A DNA stretch of 64,000 nucleotides from CAZQQN01 sp964595485 (GTDB taxonomy: Bacteria; Bacteroidota; Bacteroidia; CAILMK01; CAYYUA01): NCBI GenBank assembly GCA_964595485.1, contig CAZQQN010000007.1, forward strand, positions 1 to 64,000, given 5' to 3'. The translations under genes were made by a program, and so were the position numbers. Positions 36,452 through 43,575 of this stretch are shown piece by piece. Position 1 is the stretch's first letter, and every line of letters begins with the position of its first letter. The notes under the pieces were generated by a model that was given only the letters and a program-made list of their open reading frames with translations, ran no database searches and was not told where the DNA came from.

Positions 36452-36561
36452 GACCCAATGGCTTAAACAGGTTTATATTAGTTGATTTACACTTAGATGT
36501 AAAGCAGTATAGCTACTAATTTATTAACCGTTTCAAAAACAACCTATAAAGGTTAGCTTTT

Positions 36562-37833
36562 TCATTCTTCCTTAGCCTCATATTGACTTTTGGTTAAGCC
36601 AAATACCGGTTGCTGAACCTGGTTTTTTAAAAGGTCTTCCATGGTCTCCCGCTCGCGTATGAGGTATGATGAGCCTTGATAAGTCATGATTTCTGCTGGT
36701 CGAAACCTGGAGTTGTAATTGGATGCCATACTAAAACCGTAGCCGCCGGCATTGTGGAAGGCCAGAATATCACCTTCCCGAACTTCGTGTAGCTTTCGGT
36801 CTGTTCCAAATGTATCGGTCTCGCAGATATAGCCCACCACGGTATAAACCCGGTTTTTGCCGTTGGGATTACTAATATTGGTTATGTGATGGTAACCATC
36901 ATATAACATGGGCCGTATCAAGTGGTTCAATCCTGAGTCCACACCTGCAAAAACGGTCGAGACAGTTTGTTTGATCACGTTGACTTTCGTAAGGAAATAG
37001 CCAGCTTCGCTAATCAGGAATTTACCCGGCTCAAACCATAATGCCAGATCCTTGCCATATTCTTCGCAAAATTGGTTAAAGCGATCGCTAACTTTTCTGC
37101 CAAGTTCATCCACATCAGTTACCACGTCATCCTCTTTGTAAGCTACCTTGAAGCCCGATCCAAAATCTATGTAGTTTAAATCCGGGAATTGGAAGGCTGT
37201 ATCAAGCAATACTTCCAGGCCATTTAAAAAAACGCCGGTATCAAGGATATCTGACCCTGTATGCATGTGAATACCTTCAACCCGGATGTTGTTCGCGCTA
37301 ACTACCCTTAAAACATGCCGTAACTGGTGTATGGAAATGCCAAATTTCGAATCAATATGCCCGGTCTGGATATGGGAATGGCCACCTCCTAGTAAGTGAG
37401 GATTAATACGTAGGCAAACAGGCACCGAATCACCATATTCGTGGCCGAATTGCTCTAAGAGGGAAATGTTATCAATGTTGATATGGACTCCTCGCTCAAT
37501 ACCTTTCTTAATTTCTTGTATAGAAATACAATTAGGAGTGAAAAGGATTTCGGAAGGGTCGAAGCCAGCTTTGAGCCCCATATCTACTTCCTGGATGGAA
37601 ACTGTATCCAGCCCAGCTCCTAATTCCCTTAAAAAGCTCATTATGTTAAGGTTGGTATTGGCTTTACAGGCATAAAGAACTCGGTGATTCACTTGGCTAA
37701 AGGCTTCCTTTAGCTGATGATATCGCTCCTCAATCTTATCTGCTTCATAAACATAAATTGGGGAATCGTAGTAGCTTACTAGCTCTTTTCCTGTTACCCC
37801 GCCAAATTCATATTCTCCGTTATTAAAGTTCAT
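36562..37833 (-). CDS. lysA: Diaminopimelate decarboxylase
   Basis: Final step of lysine synthesis: decarboxylates meso-diaminopimelate, PLP-dependent. The 423 residues contain the PLP lysine in YACKANTN (Lys57), the barrel motifs RINPHLLGGGHSHIQTG and HMHTGSDI, EPGKFLISEAG, and the C-terminal YICETDTFGTDR and GGYGFSMASNYNSR, which provide the active-site Cys and Tyr. Cytoplasmic. It is likely monocistronic; there are 110 nt to xerD. Confidence 0.95.
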   Translation of the reverse strand: MNFNNGEYEFGGVTGKELVSYYDSPIYVYEADKIEERYHQLKEAFSQVNHRVLYACKANTNLNIMSFLRELGAGLDTVSIQEVDMGLKAGFDPSEILFTPNCISIQEIKKGIERGVHINIDNISLLEQFGHEYGDSVPVCLRINPHLLGGGHSHIQTGHIDSKFGISIHQLRHVLRVVSANNIRVEGIHMHTGSDILDTGVFLNGLEVLLDTAFQFPDLNYIDFGSGFKVAYKEDDVVTDVDELGRKVSDRFNQFCEEYGKDLALWFEPGKFLISEAGYFLTKVNVIKQTVSTVFAGVDSGLNHLIRPMLYDGYHHITNISNPNGKNRVYTVVGYICETDTFGTDRKLHEVREGDILAFHNAGGYGFSMASNYNSRFRPAEIMTYQGSSYLIRERETMEDLLKNQVQQPVFGLTKSQYEAKEE

Positions 37834-38056
37834 TAAATCTTATTTTTAATAGTGCGAAATTATTGTTTTAAAAAATTCAAGTTTCCCTTATGAGCGCCTG
37901 AAGTCTTTTATTAAGGGTAATAAAGACGGCTACAGGTTAATAGCTTTTAATTCCAATGACAAAATCCCGTTGATTTAGGTTTAGGATGATAAACTCCTTT
38001 GACTAATGCAAAACCTGAATTAATCATTTTGCAAAAGGAAGGGAGGGGCTAATTGT

Positions 38057-38692
38057 TTAAAAGCGACTACGGTCGTATATCGGAGGGACATCTTCATCAA
38101 GGTATTTAGGGCGGTTCAGGATATCAGAAAAAATCACGGCTGCTACAGGGTCAAATTCTTTAACATGATGCTGGATCTTTTTGGTTTCTTCCCTTCTTTG
38201 CTTTGCTAAACCTTGACGACTGTAAGCATTTCGTCTCTTTCTCTGATATGCCTTCTTTTTAGTCCTTTGATAGGATTGCTTGTCACTTCTTTGGAATGCT
38301 TCCTGTTTTGGGCGATCATAGGATTCTTCGGAACGGTAACCATCGGGTGTATTTTGTTGGTTATCCATATCCCTTTCGCCACCCGGAGGCGTGAAATCTT
38401 CAGACTGGGAGGTGAATGGGTTAGGTTCTTCAAAAGGGGTAGGTTCAGGCTTTTGAGGCTCATGAGGGGCGGGTTTATCTTCAGTTTTGGTAGGTTTTTG
38501 TTCAGATTCTACATCTTCAAATTCCTTTGGGTCAGGAAAGAGATCATCGAAAGGGGAGGAAGGTTCTTCATTCTCTTCAGCGGGTTTCCCTTTTCCCGGT
38601 CTTTGCTTGTCCTGCTCCTTATAATTCTGAACTGTAGAATAGATGAAACTGCCAATGATGATTAGAATGGTAATGATAGTACCGAAATCCAT
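38057..38692 (-). CDS. Single-pass membrane protein with long charged tail
   Basis: A 211-residue protein with one N-terminal membrane helix (TIITILIIIGSFIYSTVQNY). The remainder is Pro/Glu-rich (FDDLFPDPKEFEDVE, EPQKPEPTPFEEPNPF), then strongly basic with Tyr-Gln-Arg repeats (SYQRTKKKAYQRKRRNAY), and ends in a more ordered motif FDPVAAVIFSDILNRPKYL. The tail is probably cytoplasmic and largely disordered. I do not know a function; the C-terminal motif looks conserved enough to be a binding site. Confidence 0.72.
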   Translation of the reverse strand: MDFGTIITILIIIGSFIYSTVQNYKEQDKQRPGKGKPAEENEEPSSPFDDLFPDPKEFEDVESEQKPTKTEDKPAPHEPQKPEPTPFEEPNPFTSQSEDFTPPGGERDMDNQQNTPDGYRSEESYDRPKQEAFQRSDKQSYQRTKKKAYQRKRRNAYSRQGLAKQRREETKKIQHHVKEFDPVAAVIFSDILNRPKYLDEDVPPIYDRSRF

Positions 38693-38794
38693 ACCACGTT
38701 ATTTGATTTTAAGCAAAGTTAAAACAATTTAACCCTAATAGTTTTTTAAAAGATTCATTAATGATTTTTGAATAAACAGGAAATGAAGATTGAT

Positions 38795-38829
38795 TTTTTA
38801 CCAAAAGGCAAATTTTCCTTATACCTTTG
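38795..38829 (+). promoter_or_regulatory. Probable serC promoter
   Basis: -7 element TACCTTTG at 38822-38829, 30 nt before the serC ATG. A T-rich -33 candidate (TTTT at 38795-38798) gives a spacing of 23, somewhat long, so only the -7 part is well supported. Confidence 0.45.
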
Positions 38830-38859
38830 CAGCGAAATTAAAAATTAAATTTTAGCCGT

Positions 38860-39933
38860 ATGAAGCAAGTTCATAATTTTAGTGCCGGGCCTGCTGTTTT
38901 GCCCAAAGAAGCGATTGAAGCATCGATTAGTGGAATGCGAGATTTTAAGGAATCCAACTTATCTGTAGTGGAAGTATCGCACAGGAGTGAGGTCTGGAGT
39001 GAAATGATGGATGAGGTGACCCAATTGGTCCGCAAGCTATTGAATGTTCCCGAAGGTTATTCAGTGTTGTTTTTACAGGGAGGAGCTACCACCCAATTTG
39101 CCATGGCTCCCATGAATCTTTTACCTTCAGACGGGAAGGCTGCTTATTTAAATACCGGTAATTGGACCAAAAAGGCTATAAAAGAAGCTAAAAAATTTGG
39201 CAACGTTGAGGTAGTTGCCTCATCGGAAGATAAAAATTTCTCATACATACCCAAGGATTATGAAGTTCCCTCAGATGCTGCTTATATGCACGTCTGCACA
39301 AATAATACGATTTTTGGTACTCAAATGAAGTCTTTCCCCAATGTTGATTGCCCCTTGGTAGCTGATATGTCATCTGAGATCATGAGCAGGCCAATTGACG
39401 TTTCTCAGTTTGACTTGATCTATGCTGGCGCTCAGAAGAATATTGGACCAGCCGGTGTAACTGTCGTGATTGTCAATGATAAGATTCTCGGAAAGACGGA
39501 CAGGGATATTCCTGAAATCTTTGACTACCGGTCCCACATTGACAAAGGTTCCCTTTTCAATACCCCGCCGGTACCTTCCATTTATATCGCCTACAATACC
39601 ATGAAATGGATTGAGGAACAAGGAGGTATTAAAGCTATGCAAGACCGCAATGGTGAAAAAGCAAGGTTATTGTACGAGGAAATTGACCGGAACTCTTTAT
39701 TTGAAGGCACTGCTGCTAAGGAAGATCGCTCACCCATGAATGCTACTTTTGTTGCCAAGGATTCTGAGTATGAAAGGAAATTCCTCCAGGAAGCAGAAGA
39801 GAACAATTTCGTAGGCCTGAAGGGTCACCGCTCTGTAGGTGGTTTTAGGGCGTCTATGTACAATGCCCTTTCAAGGGAAAGTGTCGAAGCCCTTGTAGAA
39901 TTCATGCAGGATTTTGAAAAGCGGATTGGATAA
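38860..39933 (+). CDS. serC: Phosphoserine aminotransferase
   Basis: Converts 3-phosphohydroxypyruvate to phosphoserine. The 357 residues begin HNFSAGPAVLPKEAIE, with SHRSEVWSEM, LFLQGGATTQFAM, the PLP lysine 193 in GAQKNIGPAG, and RSVGGFRASMYNALSRE at the C-terminus, all standard. Cytoplasmic. Forms a serine-synthesis pair with serA, 59 nt downstream. Confidence 0.96.
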   Translation: MKQVHNFSAGPAVLPKEAIEASISGMRDFKESNLSVVEVSHRSEVWSEMMDEVTQLVRKLLNVPEGYSVLFLQGGATTQFAMAPMNLLPSDGKAAYLNTGNWTKKAIKEAKKFGNVEVVASSEDKNFSYIPKDYEVPSDAAYMHVCTNNTIFGTQMKSFPNVDCPLVADMSSEIMSRPIDVSQFDLIYAGAQKNIGPAGVTVVIVNDKILGKTDRDIPEIFDYRSHIDKGSLFNTPPVPSIYIAYNTMKWIEEQGGIKAMQDRNGEKARLLYEEIDRNSLFEGTAAKEDRSPMNATFVAKDSEYERKFLQEAEENNFVGLKGHRSVGGFRASMYNALSRESVEALVEFMQDFEKRIG

Positions 39934-39992
39934 GTTTTCCGTTTGTTTTGCATTGCAAATTTTGACTATTTCAAATTAAAATAAGGACAATT

Positions 39993-40946
39993 ATGGCTAA
40001 AGTATTAGCAAATGACGGCATTGCCGATGAAGGCAAGCAAATTATGGAAGATGCCGGCTTCCAGGTAATTACTGACAAAATTGAACAAGATCAACTCAAG
40101 GATAACCTGAAAGAGTTTGATGCTATTCTGGTTCGTAGTGCCACGAAGATTACTGAAGATATCATTGATGCCAATACGCACTTGAAAATGATCGGCCGGG
40201 CAGGCGTTGGCGTTGATAACATAGCTGTTCAACATGCCGAATCCAAGGGAATTAAGGTAGTCAATACTCCAGCAGCAGCTTCCCTTTCGGTCGCTGAACT
40301 GGCCATAGGTCATTTAGCCGCAGGTGTTAGGTTTTTACCACAAGCTAACCGGCAAATGCCGGAAAAAGGCCATTCAGATTTTAAGAGCCTGAAAAAAGCC
40401 TTTTCCAATGGCATTGAGCTGCAGGGCAAAACGCTCGGTTTAGTGGGTATTGGCCGGATAGGCCAAGAAACTGCCAAAATTGCTTTAGGGGCAGGTATGA
40501 ATGTTATTGTCTCTGATCCAATGGTTGATGAAATTACCATTGAGCTGGACCAAATTCAAGCCCAACCTAAGCCTTCAGTAAAACTCAAGAGCATTGCCAA
40601 TGAAGAGCTTTTCAAGCAAGCAGACTTTATATCCCTGCACGTCCCATCATTGGATAAGCCACTGATCGATAAGGCAGCTTTTGATAAAATGAAAGATGGG
40701 GTAGGCATTATTAACTGCGCCCGAGGCGGTGTGATTGATGAAAATGCCCTTTTGGAAGCTTTGGATTCCGGTAAGGTAGGATTTGCCGGACTGGACGTTT
40801 TTGAGAATGAGCCAACACCCAACGAAAAACTTTTGAAACACGATAAGGTTTCCCTCACACCTCATATCGGTGCTTCATCTGTAGAAGGGCAGAAAAGGGT
40901 TGCTATAGAGATGGGCGAGAAAACAGTGGAAACCCTTAAGGGATAA
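39993..40946 (+). CDS. serA: D-3-phosphoglycerate dehydrogenase, short form
   Basis: First step of serine synthesis: oxidises 3-phosphoglycerate to phosphohydroxypyruvate with NAD. The 317 residues have the NAD-binding GLVGIGRIGQETAK and the catalytic residues in INCARGGVIDE (Arg region), FENEP (Glu) and LTPHIGASS (His). The C-terminal ACT regulatory domain found in E. coli SerA is missing, so feedback by serine is unlikely through that route. It follows serC and precedes a terminator. Confidence 0.94.
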   Translation: MAKVLANDGIADEGKQIMEDAGFQVITDKIEQDQLKDNLKEFDAILVRSATKITEDIIDANTHLKMIGRAGVGVDNIAVQHAESKGIKVVNTPAAASLSVAELAIGHLAAGVRFLPQANRQMPEKGHSDFKSLKKAFSNGIELQGKTLGLVGIGRIGQETAKIALGAGMNVIVSDPMVDEITIELDQIQAQPKPSVKLKSIANEELFKQADFISLHVPSLDKPLIDKAAFDKMKDGVGIINCARGGVIDENALLEALDSGKVGFAGLDVFENEPTPNEKLLKHDKVSLTPHIGASSVEGQKRVAIEMGEKTVETLKG

Positions 40947-40973
40947 GGAATTTTCTTTAAAATAAGCCTTATT

Positions 40974-41000
40974 AAAACCCCGTCCTTACGGGGTTTTTTT
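40974..41000 (+). terminator. Intrinsic terminator after serA
   Basis: Stem AAAACCCCG / CGGGGTTTT with a 6-nt loop and a run of T. It begins 28 nt after the serA stop and separates serA from the DUF1015 gene. Confidence 0.9.
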
Positions 41001-41168
41001 GTTGCCGGCAAGCGCTTTTACGGCTTATTTTATAGCCAAGCAAATTAAAGCAGTAAATAATGCTGGCTTTAACGTCAATTATTGCATTGCTATAAAGAAT
41101 GTGCTCTATCCCCTTGGCTATTCATTGCGAGTGCTACATTTTTGTGGGAACGCCAAAGCCCGAATTCC

Positions 41169-42377
41169 ATGGTCCAGTTTTCGCCTTTCCGGCCTTACAG
41201 GCCTCATGTTACCCATGTGGCAGAAGTTTCCTCAGCCACATTTGAGAAGCCCGATCAAGCAGATTACCCACGCGTAAAACCAACACATGGCTACAGCTTC
41301 TGGCAGGTTTTAAACCCTGGCTACTTCACTGATCGGGAGTTAACAGCAAAAGAATGGTACCAACAAGCAAGGACTCACCTGCAAAGGTTAATTGATAGGG
41401 ATTGTATTACTAAGGAATCAGAGCCGGCTTTTTACGTTTACCAGCAGCGCTGTAGTGGTATTAACTATACTGGCATCATAGGCACCGTAAGTAATGATGA
41501 TTACAAAGCAAACAATATCCGGACCCATGAATTGACAAAACCCGGAAAAGTTAAAGCCATAAGCAAGTTTTTTTATGAAGTCGGTATTAACGGTAGCCCA
41601 GTGCTTTTAACGTATCCGGATTCCCACGATTTGGAAGACTTTCTTTACCGAATAATGCAAAATCCGGAGTTGTACAATTTTACCAGTAAAGACGGGATTC
41701 AACATGCTGTTTGGCGTGTCACCAAAAGTGAGGATATAGCATCTTTGAAAAACCATTTTGAGGAAATCCCTGCCCTTTACATAGCTGATGGTCACCATAG
41801 GTGTGCTGCCAGTGCCCGCCTCAGTGGAGAAACAGGTGATCAGGAAGTTCAAAGCTTCATGGCCTGTTGCCTACCCGGTAAATCGTTGAATATTTATGGG
41901 TATCATCGTTTATTAAAGCACTTAAATGGTTATGAGGTGTCTGAAATCCTTGAAAAAGCCGAGGAGAAATTTGAAGTAGCTCCCATTCATGAAAAAAGGT
42001 TTCCTGAAAAAAGTGGAGAGATTGTTTGCTGGGCAGATGGACAATGCTGGGGGCTTTATCCGAAAGAAGAAACCGTGGCGACAGACTCTTATAAAGAAAA
42101 ACTGGATGTGTACTTACTCCACAAGCATTTAATCGACCCTTTCTTAGTTTCAGGCAACCATAGAGAAGAAAATATCGTCTATGTAGAAGGAACGATCCGT
42201 TCGGACCGATTGGCAGTTAAAATGCAAGAAGAGGGTTATGGTGCTGTTTTTCTTTTACACCCGATTAGCGTGAATTTTTTGATGGATTTATCTGACAATG
42301 GGGAAACATTACCCCCTAAATCTACCTGGATCGAACCCAAAATGCGAAGCGGAATCTTTATACAGCACGTTAAATAG
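41169..42377 (+). CDS. DUF1015 family protein
   Basis: A 402-residue member of DUF1015, starting at ATG 41169 with VQFSPFRPYRPH. The family hallmark ADGHHRCAASARLS is visible in the middle; other features include YPRVKPTHGYSFWQ, FYVYQQRCSG and DVYLLHKHLIDPFL. A TTG at 41082 would extend the frame by 29 residues that do not resemble the family. DUF1015 genes often sit next to serC and serA, and the same order appears here, suggesting a role tied to serine metabolism. The serA terminator lies between, so transcription may be separate. Confidence 0.88.
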   Translation: MVQFSPFRPYRPHVTHVAEVSSATFEKPDQADYPRVKPTHGYSFWQVLNPGYFTDRELTAKEWYQQARTHLQRLIDRDCITKESEPAFYVYQQRCSGINYTGIIGTVSNDDYKANNIRTHELTKPGKVKAISKFFYEVGINGSPVLLTYPDSHDLEDFLYRIMQNPELYNFTSKDGIQHAVWRVTKSEDIASLKNHFEEIPALYIADGHHRCAASARLSGETGDQEVQSFMACCLPGKSLNIYGYHRLLKHLNGYEVSEILEKAEEKFEVAPIHEKRFPEKSGEIVCWADGQCWGLYPKEETVATDSYKEKLDVYLLHKHLIDPFLVSGNHREENIVYVEGTIRSDRLAVKMQEEGYGAVFLLHPISVNFLMDLSDNGETLPPKSTWIEPKMRSGIFIQHVK

Positions 42378-42388
42378 AAAGTTAAAAT

Positions 42389-42419
42389 TTTGAAATTTTT
42401 GTTTTGTAAAGTACTTTTG
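42389..42419 (+). promoter_or_regulatory. Bacteroidota-type promoter of a lipoprotein gene
   Basis: TTTG (42389-42392), 19 nt, TACTTTTG (42412-42419): a full match to the consensus at the ideal spacing, 21 nt before the ATG at 42441. Confidence 0.7.
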
Positions 42420-42440
42420 TTAAAATTAAAATAATAAATT

Positions 42441-43034
42441 ATGCTTAAACAAATTATTGGGTCCTTAGCCATATTGGTATCAGTTGGATTGTTGTTGAAT
42501 GGGTGTGAAGATAAAAATCCAACATTCCAGGATCCTTGTCCGGCAGACACTTGTGATCCGTATGGCGGCATTGATAAACCACAGCCTGATACATCGGGAG
42601 GCGATGGATCAGATTCTACAGATGGCTCGGATTCAAGTAATAGTGATTCCGATGAGTTTGGCTTAGCTTTAACCGTAAGGGCTGAAACTTCTGGAGGCCA
42701 GAATGCACCTGTTAGAGGAAATGGTGTGAATGTTAAAATCTACAACTTTGATGGATCTGAATTATTAGTTACAGGGAATCCAGAGGAAGATAGCGGCAAT
42801 GAGTGCGATAATGGTGAATTTAGTGCTTATTTTAACCCAGAGGCAGGCGAATACTTTGAAGCTAAGCAGTACCGGGTTACCGTTGATACATTTGATGTTG
42901 TGCTGAACGAATCAAATAATGATGATACAACTACCTGGTATCTTAATGAGAAAAAAATCCAACCTACTAAACCATCTTGTGATTCAACATGGAACTTTTC
43001 CACGGAAAATGTTGACCTTAAGAAGGTTAATTAA
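42441..43034 (+). CDS. Asp/Ser-rich lipoprotein, unknown function
   Basis: A 197-residue lipoprotein. Signal peptide ends in the lipobox LNGC. A Ser/Asp/Gly linker (GGDGSDSTDGSDSSNSDSD, residues about 53-72) tethers a C-terminal beta domain (FGLALTVRAETSGGQNAPV to the end) that contains two cysteines (ECDNG, PSCDS). The linker suggests surface display; the domain is not one I recognise, although its length and strands suggest an Ig-like or carboxypeptidase-regulatory fold. Flanked by its own promoter and terminator. Confidence 0.75.
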   Translation: MLKQIIGSLAILVSVGLLLNGCEDKNPTFQDPCPADTCDPYGGIDKPQPDTSGGDGSDSTDGSDSSNSDSDEFGLALTVRAETSGGQNAPVRGNGVNVKIYNFDGSELLVTGNPEEDSGNECDNGEFSAYFNPEAGEYFEAKQYRVTVDTFDVVLNESNNDDTTTWYLNEKKIQPTKPSCDSTWNFSTENVDLKKVN

Positions 43035-43061
43035 AACACAATTACAACTTTTTATTTAAGC

Positions 43062-43091
43062 AAAAAATCCGCCCTATGGCGGATTTTTTTT
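43062..43091 (+). terminator. Intrinsic terminator after the lipoprotein gene
   Basis: Stem AAAAATCCGCC / GGCGGATTTTT with a 4-nt loop and T-run, 27 nt after the stop at 43034. Confidence 0.92.
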
Positions 43092-43199
43092 GCTTGGTGT
43101 TTGGCTTAAGGCATTACCTTTCCTTTAAAAGCTGCTTAGACATTTAGCTCGTGTAAAAGGGGCATAAAACCGTTTCACCGTCAATTCAAAGCTTTCATT

Positions 43200-43228
43200 T
43201 TTGCTTTCCTGAAAATACCTATAGATTT
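43200..43228 (+). promoter_or_regulatory. Promoter of the cobalamin locus
   Basis: TTTG (43200-43203), 18 nt, TAGATTTG (43221 region, ending 43228). Transcription would start a few bases later, just at the 5' side of the riboswitch P1 stem. Confidence 0.65.
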
Positions 43229-43234
43229 GCAGTA

Positions 43235-43446
43235 GCAAAGCATCAGTGTCCACCGTTTGGTGGGCTTAAAAGGGAATCCGGTGGAAATCCGGAGCAGTCC
43301 CCGCTGCTGTGAGCCTAATGGAGTGTTAGAACATTTCATTGTCTTATTCAAAGATGGTAGTGCTCCTTCATTGCCACTGTCTACCAAGCGGTAGATGGGA
43401 AGGCCGGCGCTTCCGGGCAAGCCAGAAGACCTGCTGCTGCTTTTGC
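43235..43446 (+). ncRNA. Cobalamin (adenosyl-/B12) riboswitch
   Basis: The conserved core is readable in order: GGGAATCCGGTG at 43272-43283, AATCCGGAGCAGTCCCCGC at 43286-43304, CTGTGAGCC just after, and the B12 box GCCAGAAGACCTGC at 43420-43433. P1 can form between GCAAAGCA at 43235 and TGCTTTTGC near 43437. It binds a cobalamin and represses the downstream genes when the vitamin is plentiful. The aptamer lies 130 nt upstream of a five-gene cell-surface locus with a BtuB-like receptor. Confidence 0.95.
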
Positions 43447-43456
43447 CGTGTATAAC

Positions 43457-43510
43457 CAGGCTTCCGGGGTAGAAGCTTGGGAATAGATACCTACTCGTGT
43501 ATTTATTCCT
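43457..43510 (+). promoter_or_regulatory. Riboswitch expression platform
   Basis: Two hairpins follow the aptamer: CCAGGCTTC / GAAGCTTGG (43457-43481) and GGAATAGATAC / GTGTATTTATTCC (about 43480-43509). Neither is followed at once by a clean T-run, so switching may act through translation or a later structure; the mechanism is inferred. The 5' leader to the ATG at 43576 is AT-rich. Confidence 0.45.
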
Positions 43511-43575
43511 TAACCTTCCCGTTTAGCCTGTTCAAATTTGAATTATTGTTTAACAAAAAAATGCAGTAGTTATCT

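Noticed and set aside
38213..38665. 150-codon open frame on the plus strand with Phe/Leu-rich product
   Set aside because: Antisense of the charged membrane-protein gene; its composition is the mirror of the Glu/Lys/Pro codons on the other strand.
40999..41277. 92-codon open frame overlapping the DUF1015 start
   Set aside because: Different frame from DUF1015 and overlaps its conserved N-terminus; no family resemblance.
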